Positions 45,684-55,168 of a stretch of DNA of 64,000 bases are shown here, piece by piece. The notes under the pieces are model-generated. The model saw nothing but the letters and a program-made list of their open reading frames with translations, was not told the origin of the DNA and did no database searches. The translations under genes were made by a program, and so were the position numbers. Origin of the DNA: Pseudogemmatithrix spongiicola (GTDB lineage: Bacteria; Gemmatimonadota; Gemmatimonadetes; Gemmatimonadales; Gemmatimonadaceae); contig NZ_CP130613.1 of the NCBI RefSeq assembly GCF_030623445.1, forward strand, positions 558,001 through 622,000, written 5' to 3'. The stretch's first letter is position 1. Each line of letters begins with the position of its first letter.

Positions 45684-47506
45684 GGGCTCGGGGGGAGAGA
45701 GACCTTCAGGCAGGCCACGGTGTGGCCGTCAGGACCAGCAGAAAGTGCGCGCAACTCCGGACGCTCGCTCCGACACCCCTCGTCTTTCAAGGGGTGTGTG
45801 CATCGCGGATGAAATGGACAGCCTCGGGCCGGAACGGCAAGGGGTGCGGGAATCTCGCCGCCGCGCACCGGGGTCTGCCGCGGGCGTCCCGTGGGGACCG
45901 CCGCGCGCAGCAACTGCGTGTACGGCATGCGCGGCGCGTCCAGCACCTGCGCCGCGTTCCCTTGCTCGACAATGCGTCCGAGGTACATGACGGCGACGCG
46001 CGAGGCGAGCCGCCGCACGACGCCGAGGTCGTGCGAGATCAGGACCAATGCCAATCCACGCTCGTCGCGGAGGCGATCGAGCATGGCGAGCAGGGGTTCA
46101 CGCGCCGCGGCGTCGAGGTTGGCCACGGGCTCGTCGCACACCAGGAGATCCGGCTGCGGGGCCAGCGCGCGCGCGATGGCGACGCGCTGGCGTTCGCCGC
46201 TGGAGAGCGCCGTCGGACGGCGTGCGCCCAGTGCGGGATCGAGCCCGACTTCCTGCAGCAACTGCTCGGCGCGCCGCTGCGCTTGCGCGCCCGGCGTGTG
46301 GCCGTGCACCTCGAGCGCCTCGACCAACAGCGAGCGCACCGTCCGCTGCGGCGTGAGCGAGGCACCGGCGTCCTGGGGCACGAGCTGGAGACGACGGCGC
46401 AGCGCGCGCATCATCACGCGGTCGTGGACGTCGAGCCGACGCCCGAGCACGGTGACGGAGCCTGCCGTCGGCATCTCGAGCCCGAGCATCGCGCGGGCCA
46501 GCGTGCTCTTGCCGCAGCCACTCTCGCCGACGAGCCCCACGCATTCGCCGCGCCCGATGGCGAGCGACACGCCATCGACGGCATGCACCGGCACTTCGGG
46601 TCGCTGGAACAGGCGCGGCGGCGTGCGATAGTGCACGGCCAATGCGTCAGTGGCGACCAACGGCACGTCGGGCGGCGTGCCGTCGGGCTCGGAGGGGCGT
46701 ACGGCGCGCGCGCGCGCTACCGCCGCGGCTCCGCTGGCACGCGCCGCGCGCTCCGCGACGATTCGCTCGGCCGGACCGTCGTCGGCGAGGCGGCCGTTCT
46801 CGAGTACCAGCACGCGCTCGCAACGTTCTCCGACCACGGCGAGGTCGTGCGAGATCAACAGCAGCGTGGTGCCGAGGTCGCGACGGAGCGTGTCGAGCAG
46901 GTCGAGCAGCTGGACCTGCAGCGTGACGTCGAGCGCCGTCGTGGGTTCGTCGGCGATGAGCACGTCCGGCTCAAGCATCAGCGCGAGGGCGAGGAGCATG
47001 CGCTGGCGTTGGCCGCCGGAGAGTTCGTGCGGAAAGCGCCGGGCGCTGCGCGCGGCATCGCGGATGCCGACGCGGTCGAGCATCGCGATGGCGCGTTCCG
47101 TCGCCTCGGCACCCGACGCCATGCCGTGCGCCTCGAGTGCGGCCGTGAGTTGGCGCCCGACGCGCATGGCGGGGTCGAGCGCGCTGAGCGGCTCCTGGAA
47201 CACCATCGCGATGCGTCGCCCGCGCACATCGCGCATGGCCTCGACGTCGAGCGTTGTGAGCTCGGTGTCGCCGAGGAGGATGCGCGAGCCCGGCGTCCGG
47301 CGCAGGCCGCGCGGCAGCAGGCCGAGGATGGCGTTGCCGATGGTGCTCTTGCCCGCGCCGGAGCGTCCCACGATGCCCACGCTCGAGCCCGGCGCAAGCG
47401 TGAACGAGAGCTCGTCGAGCACGCGACGCGGCGCGGGCTCGGTGGTCTCGACCCCGAGGGAGCGCACCGCGAGGGCCTCGCGCTGGCGCACGGCCGATCC
47501 GCTCAC
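45680..47506 (-). CDS. Fused double ATPase of a peptide ABC importer (DppD-DppF-like)
   Basis: 608 residues from GTG 47506, overlapping the upstream permease stop (GTGA). Two complete nucleotide-binding domains occur in tandem. The first has Walker A GRSGAGKS (about 47-55), signature LSGGQRQRM and Walker B VLIADEPTTALD. The second (from about 330) has GESGCGKSTL, LSSGERQRV and LLVCDEPVANLD, and ends with the Cys-containing CPFHPRCTHP tail of Opp/Dpp ATPases. In most bacteria these are two genes (dppD, dppF); here they are one chain of normal combined length. It energises the two permeases encoded upstream. Confidence 0.93.
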   Translation of the reverse strand: MSGSAVRQREALAVRSLGVETTEPAPRRVLDELSFTLAPGSSVGIVGRSGAGKSTIGNAILGLLPRGLRRTPGSRILLGDTELTTLDVEAMRDVRGRRIAMVFQEPLSALDPAMRVGRQLTAALEAHGMASGAEATERAIAMLDRVGIRDAARSARRFPHELSGGQRQRMLLALALMLEPDVLIADEPTTALDVTLQVQLLDLLDTLRRDLGTTLLLISHDLAVVGERCERVLVLENGRLADDGPAERIVAERAARASGAAAVARARAVRPSEPDGTPPDVPLVATDALAVHYRTPPRLFQRPEVPVHAVDGVSLAIGRGECVGLVGESGCGKSTLARAMLGLEMPTAGSVTVLGRRLDVHDRVMMRALRRRLQLVPQDAGASLTPQRTVRSLLVEALEVHGHTPGAQAQRRAEQLLQEVGLDPALGARRPTALSSGERQRVAIARALAPQPDLLVCDEPVANLDAAAREPLLAMLDRLRDERGLALVLISHDLGVVRRLASRVAVMYLGRIVEQGNAAQVLDAPRMPYTQLLRAAVPTGRPRQTPVRGGEIPAPLAVPARGCPFHPRCTHPLKDEGCRSERPELRALSAGPDGHTVACLKVSLPPSP

Positions 47507-48306
47507 GCGTCGCCCTCGTGCTGCCCGCTGACGCGCTCCGCGATCACGTTGGCCGTCAGCGTAGCCGCGACGATCGCGAGCGTGGGAAACAGCACGAGCC
47601 ACCAGGCGCGCAGCAACCGGCCCTCGGCTTCGAGGATGATGTTGCCCCAGCTGGCGTGTGGCGGCGCGACGCCGAGCCCGAGGAAGCTCAGCGCCGCCTC
47701 GAGTGGCAGCGCCGCGGCGAAGGCCACGGTGGCCGCGACGCCGAGCGTGGGCAGCAGGCCGGGTAGGATGTGCCCGCGCCAGAGCCGCCGGCGCGGAACG
47801 CCCAGCGCGATGGCGGCCTTCACGTGCTCGGTCGCCAGCAGGCGCCGCGTCTCCTGGCGCACCAGACGAGCGGCAGTCATCCATCCCGTGGCCCCGAGCA
47901 CGGCCGCGAGCGTCGCGGGCGGCAGCGGGCCCGACGCCGCGACGACGAGCAGCAGGAGCAGCAGCCGCGGGATCGCGAGCATCGCGTCGGTGATGCGCAT
48001 CAGCAGGGCGTCGATATAGCCGCCGCCTACGGCGGCGACCGTGCCGACGAGCGTGCCCAGCGAGAGCGCAACGGCGACGGCCAGCGTGGCGATGCCCAGC
48101 GAGGCGCGGGCGCCATAGAGCAGCCGCGAGAGGACGTCGCGGGAGTAGGGGTCCGTGCCGAGCCAGTGCGCGCCGCTCGGCGGCTGCAGCGCGCGTCCCA
48201 GCGGATCGAGATGGGCGACGGGATCGAACGGCGCGAGCAGTGGCGCGAGCAGCGCGACGAGCGCGAAGCCTGCGAGGATGCCGAGTGGCAGGCGGATTGC
48301 GCGCAT
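47503..48306 (-). CDS. Peptide ABC importer permease, DppC-like
   Basis: 267 residues from ATG 48306, which overlaps the upstream permease stop by one base (TGATG). Six membrane segments are visible, with the N-terminal HWLGTDPYSRDVLSRLLYGARASL motif typical of the DppC/OppC subunit and the EAA loop EHVKAAIALGVPRRRLWRGHILPGLLP. The frame continues upstream in the same phase for a long way but that is a GC-rich artefact. It would pair with the DppB-like subunit encoded upstream to form the channel for oligopeptides or related solutes. Confidence 0.92.
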   Translation of the reverse strand: MRAIRLPLGILAGFALVALLAPLLAPFDPVAHLDPLGRALQPPSGAHWLGTDPYSRDVLSRLLYGARASLGIATLAVAVALSLGTLVGTVAAVGGGYIDALLMRITDAMLAIPRLLLLLLVVAASGPLPPATLAAVLGATGWMTAARLVRQETRRLLATEHVKAAIALGVPRRRLWRGHILPGLLPTLGVAATVAFAAALPLEAALSFLGLGVAPPHASWGNIILEAEGRLLRAWWLVLFPTLAIVAATLTANVIAERVSGQHEGDA

Positions 48307-49259
48307 CAGAGGCGGTTCCGCAGGCGTGGGTCCGCCCACGCCACCGCGAGGTCGGCGAGCAGCGTCGCGAGCGTCACCGCGACGCTCGTCACGAGGACGG
48401 CGCCGACGACGAGCGGGTAGTCGCGCTGGCCCACCGCCTCGACGACGGCGCGCCCCATGCCGGGCCAATCGAAGACACGCTCGATCAGCACCGTACCGCC
48501 GGCGACGGCACCGAGCATGACGCCGAGGACGGTGAGGACGGGCGCGATGGCGTTGCGCAACGCGTGACGGAAGAGCACGCGTCGTTCGGGAATGCCGCTG
48601 GCGCGAGCCGCCCGGATGAACTCGGCGTTCCGCACGCCCCGCATGGCGGCGCGCTGGTGCCGCGCGAGGATCGCGGCGACCATGAGGGCCAGCGTACCCG
48701 CGGGGAGGATGAGATGCCGCAGCACATCGGCCGCGCCGCCGACGCCTTCGCTGCGCATGCCGCTCACGGGGAGCCAGCGGAGCTCGAGCGCGAAGAGCAT
48801 GGCGAGCAGCAGCGCGAGCACGAACTCCGGCACGGACGCGATGGCGAGCAGCGCGCGATCGCTGAGCGTGGCGAGGCGGGACTCGGCGCGCCATCCCTGC
48901 CACGCACCGAGCCCGATGCCGAGCAGCGCGCCGACGAGAAGGCCGGTGCCCGAGAGCAAGAGCGAGTTCGGCAGCAGCGCGGCAATCACCTCGCGGACGG
49001 GTCGGCTCCGCGAATGCGAGTAGCCGAGGTCGCCGCTGGCGATGTTGCGCAGGAAGCGCAGGTACTGCTCGTGCAGCGGGCGATCGTAGCCGAAGGATAC
49101 GCGCATGGCGGCCGCGGCCTCCGGCGGTACGCCGGGTTGGTCGAGGGCCGCGAAGAAGGGATCGCCGGGGGCGAGGCGGACGAGCGCGAAGCAGAGTGTG
49201 ACGACGATGCCGATGACGGCGATCGCCTGGCCGAGGCGGACGACGAGGACGCGCGTCAC
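48306..49259 (-). CDS. Peptide ABC importer permease, DppB-like
   Basis: 317 residues from GTG 49259, which has gagg ahead and begins thirteen bases after the upstream stop; the longer frame would lie in the binding-protein gene. An N-terminal helix with TLCFALVRLAPGDPF matches the DppB/OppB start, and the EAA loop is NAEFIRAARASGIPERRVLFRHALRNAIAPV. Six membrane segments. Substrates cannot be read from the permease alone; the family carries di- and oligopeptides, nickel or sugars with peptide-like binding proteins. Confidence 0.92.
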   Translation of the reverse strand: MTRVLVVRLGQAIAVIGIVVTLCFALVRLAPGDPFFAALDQPGVPPEAAAAMRVSFGYDRPLHEQYLRFLRNIASGDLGYSHSRSRPVREVIAALLPNSLLLSGTGLLVGALLGIGLGAWQGWRAESRLATLSDRALLAIASVPEFVLALLLAMLFALELRWLPVSGMRSEGVGGAADVLRHLILPAGTLALMVAAILARHQRAAMRGVRNAEFIRAARASGIPERRVLFRHALRNAIAPVLTVLGVMLGAVAGGTVLIERVFDWPGMGRAVVEAVGQRDYPLVVGAVLVTSVAVTLATLLADLAVAWADPRLRNRL

Positions 49260-49272
49260 GCGCGAGGCGGCC

Positions 49273-50916
49273 TCAGTTGGCGGGTCGCGCGTCGCGCGGC
49301 AGGCGCTGCGCGGGATCCACCGACCACTCGTGCAGCGTGCGCCACCAGCCATCGGGGCGCCACGCAGGCACGGTGAGGCGCCGGTGCACGCCGGCGACGA
49401 TGCGCGGTTCGTAGAGGAAGAGCGCGGGGACGTCGTCGGCGATGGTCTGGTACGCCCGGGAGAACGCGCGCTTCGCGTCGTCGCGATTCATCGTGCTGAG
49501 TCCGGCGCTGACGGCCGCGTCGAACTCGGCGTTCTCCCAGCGTCCGTCGTTGCGCGTGCCTTGGCCCGGCTTGGTCGCGCTCATCCAGGTGCCGACGAGC
49601 GTGCGCGGCGAGGGCACGGTGAGCCAGCCGCCGAAGACGACGTCGAACTGCCCGGCCTCGCGCTTCTGCGTGAAGGTGCGGTTCTCGGTACGCTCGAGCT
49701 CCATGGCGATGCCGACCTGGCGCAGCTGCTCCTGCAGCGTCACGGCCATGCGCTCGCGGTTGCGGCTAGAGCCGGGCACGAGCGCGCTGAACGCGAGGCG
49801 CCGGCCGTCCTTGCGCCGGATGCCGTCGCGCGGGTCGACGCGCCAGCCGAGCGAGTCGAGGATCGCCGCGGCGCGCGCGCGGTCGTGCGGAACGGCGCGG
49901 ACGGTGGAATCGAACGTGAACTGCGCATGCACCATCGGCGCGTCCGCCACGAAGGCCAGCGTGTCGAAGACCGCGCGCACAGCCTGTTCGCGGTCCACGG
50001 CATGCGCGATGGCTCGCCGCAGCGCGGCATCGGTGAAGAGCGGGTGCGGACGTTCGCGGTTGCGGGCGTCGCGGAAGTTGAACGCGACGTAGGTGTAGTC
50101 GAACGAATTGGCGAGCACGAGGCGCACGTGCGGATGCTTGGCGGCCTCGGCGAGGTCGCCGGCCGGCACGAGCTCCCAGACGTCGGCTTCCTCGGCCCAG
50201 AGCTTGGCGAGGCCGGTGGCGGGCTCGGGCGAGACGGTGACGATGACGCGGTCGAGGCGCGCGCGGCCGCGGTAGTAGTCGTCGACGGCGGCGAATTCGA
50301 GGCGCTCGAGCGGTTCCCACGCGACGAAGCGGAACGGGCCGCTGCCGATCGGATTGCGCGCGAAGGCGCTGGTCGAGAGCGGCGCGCCGTCGGTCGGCAA
50401 CAGATGTGCCGGCAGCGGTACAATCATCGAAGCGGCATAGAACTGCTCGCTCGAGCGCGCACGGAAGCGGAGCGACACGCGGCGCTCGCCGTCGGGCGTC
50501 ACCTCGACGATGTCCGCGAGCTCGGCGCGTGCCGAGGACCCGTTGGTGGAGTCCATGAGTGCGCGGTAGCCCGCTTCGACGTCCGCCGCGACCACGGGAC
50601 GGCCGTCGTGCCAGCGGGCATCGGGATCGAGCTCGAACGCGATGCTCAGCGAGTCGGCGCTCCACGTCCAGGAGGAGGCGAGGCGAGGCTGGAAGTCGGC
50701 GTCGCCGATGGTGTTGAGCGACGGACCGATCTCGACGAGGCGATCGAACAGCAACTCGGCGGCCATGCGGCCCTGCGACGAGCGGACGAGCGGCGGCAGC
50801 AGCGCATCGGCATCGGCGGCGGTGGCGACGACGACCGTGCCGCCGAGTGGGCCGCGGACGGAGGCATCGCCACAGGCGGCGAGGGCGAGCAGGAAGGCAG
50901 GGACGAGACGGCGCAC
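49273..50916 (-). CDS. Family 5 substrate-binding lipoprotein of the peptide ABC importer
   Basis: 547 residues. The signal peptide ends in a lipobox LALAAC (Cys15), so it is tethered in the periplasm. The SBP-bac-5 fold is clear: PRLASSWTWSADSLSIAFELDPDARWHDGRPVVAADVEAGY at about 75-115, the IGSGPFRFVAWE region, and IDREQAVRAVF-like AHAVDREQAVRAVFDTLAF further on. Homologues bind oligopeptides, dipeptides or nickel. It is the first transporter gene and lies 44 bases behind the LipM-like gene, with which it could share a transcript. Confidence 0.92.
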   Translation of the reverse strand: MRRLVPAFLLALAACGDASVRGPLGGTVVVATAADADALLPPLVRSSQGRMAAELLFDRLVEIGPSLNTIGDADFQPRLASSWTWSADSLSIAFELDPDARWHDGRPVVAADVEAGYRALMDSTNGSSARAELADIVEVTPDGERRVSLRFRARSSEQFYAASMIVPLPAHLLPTDGAPLSTSAFARNPIGSGPFRFVAWEPLERLEFAAVDDYYRGRARLDRVIVTVSPEPATGLAKLWAEEADVWELVPAGDLAEAAKHPHVRLVLANSFDYTYVAFNFRDARNRERPHPLFTDAALRRAIAHAVDREQAVRAVFDTLAFVADAPMVHAQFTFDSTVRAVPHDRARAAAILDSLGWRVDPRDGIRRKDGRRLAFSALVPGSSRNRERMAVTLQEQLRQVGIAMELERTENRTFTQKREAGQFDVVFGGWLTVPSPRTLVGTWMSATKPGQGTRNDGRWENAEFDAAVSAGLSTMNRDDAKRAFSRAYQTIADDVPALFLYEPRIVAGVHRRLTVPAWRPDGWWRTLHEWSVDPAQRLPRDARPAN

Positions 50917-50960
50917 GGAGTGTGGGTCAGGGGGAGTGCGACGTCCGAAAGGTTACCGGA

Positions 50961-51722
50961 CTATCGACGAAACGTCCACCGCGGGTCACGGTAGGTCGCG
51001 ACGTGGCGGGCGATCGCGGGGGCGAGCTCGCCGACCGCAAGCGTGGAGACCGGGCCGACGGCGTGCTCGAGTGCGGCGATGAGCGCATCGCGGACTTCAT
51101 CGAAGTCGACATCGCGCCGAAGGGCCTGCGTGAGCGTCGCGGCCGGCGGAGGCGCCGTCGTGCCGCGGAGCGCGGCTACGAGGCCCTGATCATCAGCGAG
51201 GAGGATCGATCCGTGCTGCAGGAACGCGTGCTCATCACGACGTTGCGCGGAGCCGACGAGCTTGCGGCCATCGACGACCAGCTCACCGACGTTGGGTTCG
51301 GCGAAGCACGCCGCGCCGTCGGGCGCGAGCGGGCGGCCGCGGCGTTCGGCCGGTGCGGCGGGCACGCCGAGTCGCGTCAGCGCGTCGAGCAGGATGGCAT
51401 TGATCGCATCGTAGCTCTCGCGCAGCGAGGCGTCGCGCGCGGGGGCGGTCACGCTGTAGGTGACCTCGCGATGGTGCAGCAACGCGCGGCCGCCGGTGGG
51501 GCGGCGGACGACGGCGATGCCGCGTGTCGCGGCGGCGTCGGGCTCGAGCCGGGCCTTCTCGTGCATGCCGAGCGACAGCGTGGGATGCGCCCAGGCGTAG
51601 ATGCGGAAGACGGCTTCGTCCGTGTGCGCCGCGCGGTCGAGCAGCGCGTGGTCGATCGCCATGTTCCGGTCGCCGTCGTCCGCCGGGGTGACGAGCAGGC
51701 GCCAGCGCGTCGGCAGGGGCAC
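50961..51722 (-). CDS. lipM: LipM/LplA-type octanoyl or lipoyl transferase
   Basis: 253 residues from GTG 51722, two bases after the stop of the small membrane gene. It belongs to the biotin/lipoate A/B transferase superfamily: RRPTGGRALLHHREVTYSV at 73-91, then ACFAEPNVGELVVDGRKLVGSAQ with Cys139 and Lys154. A Cys in this place is the nucleophile of LipM-type octanoyltransferases, which LplA lacks, so LipM-like activity is favoured; LipL-type amidotransfer is possible. It would load octanoate or lipoate on E2 or GcvH. A LipB is also encoded in the window, so this second enzyme is either redundant or specific. gcvP lies divergently 400 bases away and gcvH beyond it. Confidence 0.82.
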   Translation of the reverse strand: MPLPTRWRLLVTPADDGDRNMAIDHALLDRAAHTDEAVFRIYAWAHPTLSLGMHEKARLEPDAAATRGIAVVRRPTGGRALLHHREVTYSVTAPARDASLRESYDAINAILLDALTRLGVPAAPAERRGRPLAPDGAACFAEPNVGELVVDGRKLVGSAQRRDEHAFLQHGSILLADDQGLVAALRGTTAPPPAATLTQALRRDVDFDEVRDALIAALEHAVGPVSTLAVGELAPAIARHVATYRDPRWTFRR

Positions 51723-51724
51723 GG

Positions 51725-51883
51725 TCAGCGGACGATCATGTAATAGATGACGTAGAACCAGCCGAAGATGCCGTGGAGGATGGCCCAGAGGACGGACTGG
51801 TTGACGGACCAGGAGATGGCGATGGCCAATGCGGATCCAAAACTGATGCCGGATTTGGCGACCTCTATTCGGGTGCTGGACAT
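51725..51883 (-). CDS. 52-aa membrane protein upstream of the LipM-like gene
   Basis: From ATG 51883 the product is 52 residues. After a short polar start ([12 protein letters not shown]) it is mostly hydrophobic and aromatic to the end ([19 protein letters not shown], then [16 protein letters not shown]), which fits two tight membrane helices. Similar short proteins rich in the [17 protein letters not shown] motif exist in other phyla without known function. The stop is two bases before the LipM-like start, so they are translated together. Start codon abuts the G-rich repeat copy D, whose C-rich complement gives no good ribosome site; translation may be leader-poor. Confidence 0.7.
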   Translation of the reverse strand: MSSTRIEVAKSGISFGSALAIAISWSVNQSVLWAILHGIFGWFYVIYYMIVR

Positions 51884-51886
51884 TGG

Positions 51887-51969
51887 GAGAGGGGAGAGGG
51901 GGGGGGTACGGGCGGGGGTGGGACGAGGGGAGAGGGGATGGGGGAGATGGGGGGGAGACGGGAGGGGAT
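51887..51969. repeat. G-rich intergenic repeat, copy D
   Basis: About 83 bases of G/A-rich plus-strand sequence between the divergent 52-aa gene and gcvP. Core order matches copies B and C (gggagagggg, ggggtacgggcggggg, gaggggagaggggatgggggaga, gggggggagacggg). Confidence 0.75.
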
Positions 51970-52140
51970 TTGCTCGGCGCGCTCTCGTGTGCCGCTTCCT
52001 TGTATCGGTCCAATCTACGCATCGGGGCTGGGGGGCGACTAAATTTCCGGTTGCGCTCCGACCTCCAGCCGGTGGTGCTTGTTCCGAAGTCTTCCTTTCC
52101 GGTGACCCAGGGCCCACGGCCCTCTGAGGAGTCCCCCCAA

Positions 52141-55026
52141 GTGTCCGCTTCTGCGTCTGCGCATCCTGCGCCCGACACGTTCGTTCGCCGCCACCTCGGT
52201 CCGTCCGAGGCTGAGCAGGCCGAGATGCTCAAGGAACTCGGCTACGCCTCGCTCGATGCATTCATCGACGCGACCGTTCCCGACAACATCCGGCTGCGGC
52301 GCCCGCTGGCGCTGCCGGCGGCGCAGTCCGAGCAGGAGGCGCTGGCGGCCTTCCGCGCCGAGATGAATGCGAACGACGTGCGGCGCTCGTTCATCGGCAT
52401 GGGTTACTACGACACGCACGTGCCGGCGGTGATCCAGCGCAACATCCTCGAGAACCCGGGCTGGTACACGGCGTACACGCCGTATCAGGCGGAGATCGCG
52501 CAGGGCCGCCTCGAGGCGCTGCTCAACTACCAGACGGTGGTCAGCGACCTCACGGGCCTGCCGATCGCGAATGCGTCGCTGCTCGACGAAGGCACGGCGG
52601 CCGCCGAGGCGGTGACGATGGTGCACGGCATCGTCGGCAAGGACGGGCGCGACACCTTCTTGATTGCGAAGGACTGCCACCCGCAGACGATCGAAGTCGT
52701 GACGGCGCGCGCCGAGGCGCGTGGCGTGGATGTGAAGGTGGTGGACGTCGCGAAGATGAAGCCGAACAAGAAGACGGCGGGCGTGCTGCTGCAGTACCCG
52801 AACACCACGGGCCAGGTGGAAGACTACCGCGCGCTCTGCGAGGCGGTGCACGCGGCGGGCGGTCTGGTGATCGTCGCGACGGATCTGCTGGCGCTGACGC
52901 TGTTGCAGCCGCCGGGCGAGTGGGGCGCGGACGTGGCGGTGGGCAACTCGCAGCGCTTCGGTGTGCCGTACGGCTTCGGCGGCCCGCACGCGGCGTTCTT
53001 CGCCACCAAGGATGACTACAAGCGCCAGATCCCGGGCCGCATCATCGGCGTGTCGCGCGATGCGACGGGCCGCGCGGCGCTGCGCATGGCGCTGCAGACG
53101 CGCGAGCAGCACATCCGCCGCGAGAAGGCGACGTCGAACGTGTGCACGGCGCAGGTGCTGCTCTCGGTGATGGCCGGCATGTACGCGGTGTGGCACGGGC
53201 CCGATGGCCTGAAGCGCATCGCGAACCGTGTGCACTACTTCGCCGAGCTGTTCGCGGCGGGCGTGCGCAAGCTCGGCATGGAGCCGGTGGCGGGCATCTT
53301 CTTCGACACGGTCACGGTGCCGGTGGGCGGCAATCTCCGGAAGATCGTGAAGGCGGCCGGCAAGCTGGGCATCAACCTGCGCGTCGTGGACAAGAAGCAC
53401 CTCGGCGTCTCGATGGGCGAGAACACCAAGGTCGCCGATATCAGCGACCTGCTCACGGCGTTCAACCTCGGCCAGCCGCACGGGCTCGACCTCGACACGC
53501 TGGGCAAGTCGGTGGACGCGCGGTACGACGAGCGCGTGCGTCGCACCAGCGACTTCCTCACGCATCCGACGTTCTCCAAGTACCACTCGGAGACCGAGAT
53601 GCTGCGCTACATGCGCAAGCTCGAGTCGCGCGACCTGTCGCTGACGCACTCGATGATCCCGCTGGGCAGCTGCACGATGAAGCTGAACGCCAGCGCCGAG
53701 ATGTATCCGGTGACCTGGCGCGAGGTGGGCGGCATCCATCCGTTCGCGCCGGCGGAGCAGACGCTGGGCTACCAGTCGATGTTCGTGCGTCTGGAGAAGG
53801 CGCTGGCGGAAGTGACGGGCTTCGCGGCCGTGTCACTGCAGCCGAATGCCGGTTCGCAGGGTGAATACGCGGGTCTGCTCGTGATCCGCGCGTACCACCG
53901 CGCGCGCGGGCAGGGGCATCGCAACATCTGCCTCATTCCGCAGTCGGCGCACGGCACCAACCCGGCCTCGGCGGTGATGGCGGGCATGCAGGTGGTGGTC
54001 TGCGGCACGGATGCCAACGGCAACATCGACGTGGCCGACCTGCGCGCGAAGGCTGAGCAGCATTCGCAGAACCTCGCGGCGCTGATGGTGACGTATCCGT
54101 CGACGCACGGCGTCTTCGAGGAGAGCATCAAGGACATCTGCGCGATCATCCACGAGCATGGCGGCCAGGTGTACCTTGACGGCGCGAACATGAACGCGAT
54201 GGTCGGCTTGAGCCGCCCGGGCGACATCGGCGCGGACGTCTGCCACCTGAACCTGCACAAGACGTTCTGCATCCCGCACGGCGGCGGCGGCCCGGGCATG
54301 GGGCCGATCGGCGTGGTGGCGCACCTCGCGCCGTACCTGCCGGGCCACGGCGTCGTGGGTCTCGAGCCGAAGGAGACGCGCATCGGGGCCGTGAGCGCGG
54401 CTCCATGGGGATCCGCGAGCATCCTGCCGATCTCGATGATGTACATCGACATGATGGGCGGCGAGGGGCTGACGGAGGCGACGAAGGTCGCGATCCTCAA
54501 CGCGAACTACATCGCCGAGAAGCTGAAGGGGCACTACGAGGTGCTGTATCGCGGCAAGAACGGCCACGTGGCGCACGAGTGCATCCTCGACACGCGTCCG
54601 CTCAAGCAGTCCGCGGGCATCGAGGTGGAAGACATCGCGAAGCGCCTGATGGATTACGGCTTCCACGCGCCCACGGTGAGCTTCCCGGTGGCGGGCACGC
54701 TGATGGTGGAGCCGACGGAGAGCGAGTCGAAGGCGGAGCTCGACCGGTTCATCGAGGCGTTGATCGCCATCCGCGAGGAGATCCGCGACATCGAGCGCGG
54801 CGTGCTGTCGCGCGAGGACAATCCGCTGGTGCACGCGCCGCACACGCAGGATGTGGTGGTGAGCGACAGCTGGGCGCGTGGCTACTCGCGCGAGCGCGCG
54901 GCGTATCCGCTGCCGTGGGTGCGTGAGCGGAAGTTCTGGCCGTCAGTGAGCCGGATCGAGAGCGCGTTCGGGGATCGCAATCTCGTGTGCTCGTGCCCGC
55001 CGATCGAGGAGTACGCGCAGGCCTAA
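52141..55026 (+). CDS. gcvP: Glycine dehydrogenase (decarboxylating), P protein
   Basis: 961 residues from GTG 52141 with gagg upstream; the open frame runs further up through the G-rich repeat, but the family start ([19 protein letters not shown]) follows this GTG. Both halves of the fused homodimeric P protein are present: the N-half with [21 protein letters not shown] and [11 protein letters not shown], the C-half with [15 protein letters not shown] and the cofactor Lys in [17 protein letters not shown]. It decarboxylates glycine and passes the aminomethyl group to lipoyl-GcvH. gcvT is not in the window and gcvH is convergent, so this is not the usual gcvTHP operon. No glycine riboswitch was seen upstream. 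Confidence 0.97.
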   Translation: MSASASAHPAPDTFVRRHLGPSEAEQAEMLKELGYASLDAFIDATVPDNIRLRRPLALPAAQSEQEALAAFRAEMNANDVRRSFIGMGYYDTHVPAVIQRNILENPGWYTAYTPYQAEIAQGRLEALLNYQTVVSDLTGLPIANASLLDEGTAAAEAVTMVHGIVGKDGRDTFLIAKDCHPQTIEVVTARAEARGVDVKVVDVAKMKPNKKTAGVLLQYPNTTGQVEDYRALCEAVHAAGGLVIVATDLLALTLLQPPGEWGADVAVGNSQRFGVPYGFGGPHAAFFATKDDYKRQIPGRIIGVSRDATGRAALRMALQTREQHIRREKATSNVCTAQVLLSVMAGMYAVWHGPDGLKRIANRVHYFAELFAAGVRKLGMEPVAGIFFDTVTVPVGGNLRKIVKAAGKLGINLRVVDKKHLGVSMGENTKVADISDLLTAFNLGQPHGLDLDTLGKSVDARYDERVRRTSDFLTHPTFSKYHSETEMLRYMRKLESRDLSLTHSMIPLGSCTMKLNASAEMYPVTWREVGGIHPFAPAEQTLGYQSMFVRLEKALAEVTGFAAVSLQPNAGSQGEYAGLLVIRAYHRARGQGHRNICLIPQSAHGTNPASAVMAGMQVVVCGTDANGNIDVADLRAKAEQHSQNLAALMVTYPSTHGVFEESIKDICAIIHEHGGQVYLDGANMNAMVGLSRPGDIGADVCHLNLHKTFCIPHGGGGPGMGPIGVVAHLAPYLPGHGVVGLEPKETRIGAVSAAPWGSASILPISMMYIDMMGGEGLTEATKVAILNANYIAEKLKGHYEVLYRGKNGHVAHECILDTRPLKQSAGIEVEDIAKRLMDYGFHAPTVSFPVAGTLMVEPTESESKAELDRFIEALIAIREEIRDIERGVLSREDNPLVHAPHTQDVVVSDSWARGYSRERAAYPLPWVRERKFWPSVSRIESAFGDRNLVCSCPPIEEYAQA

Positions 55027-55032
55027 CGGCGG

Positions 55033-55155
55033 TTCACCACGAAGGCACGAAGGGCTCACTGCAAGTGTTCGGCCCCGCAACCCCAAGAAGCATCGCTTCT
55101 CTTGGGTTGCGGGGCCGAACGCCTGTTGCGGCTCCTTTCGTGCCTTCGTGGTGAA
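55033..55155. terminator. Nested long palindrome between gcvP and gcvH
   Basis: Outer arms 55033-55053 and 55134-55155 pair over 21 bp with one extra base; inner arms 55067-55091 and 55095-55120 pair over about 25 bp with a three-base loop and one or two bulges. The element fills the gap between the convergent genes and should fold as a stable two-tier cruciform or RNA hairpin. It will terminate or shield transcripts from both sides; its length and nesting are unusual for a simple terminator. Confidence 0.75.
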
Positions 55156-55168
55156 GGCAGTTCAGCCG

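Noticed and set aside
45668-48019. 783-codon plus-strand frame across the ABC ATPase and permease genes
   Set aside because: Antisense shadow; the minus strand has intact Walker and signature motifs in the correct order.
49105-50994. 629-codon plus-strand frame over the peptide-binding protein gene
   Set aside because: Antisense shadow of the lipoprotein gene, without recognisable domains.
51883-52140. Upstream extension of gcvP into the G-rich repeat
   Set aside because: The extra 86 residues are Gly-rich translation of the repeat, with no match to P proteins, and a GTG with a ribosome site lies at 52141.
51970-52140. Glycine riboswitch ahead of gcvP
   Set aside because: I looked for the paired aptamer conserved bases and found none; the region has no fitting stems.
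55033-55155. tRNA or small structured RNA gene
   Set aside because: The fold is a pair of long hairpins with no cloverleaf or conserved tRNA bases.
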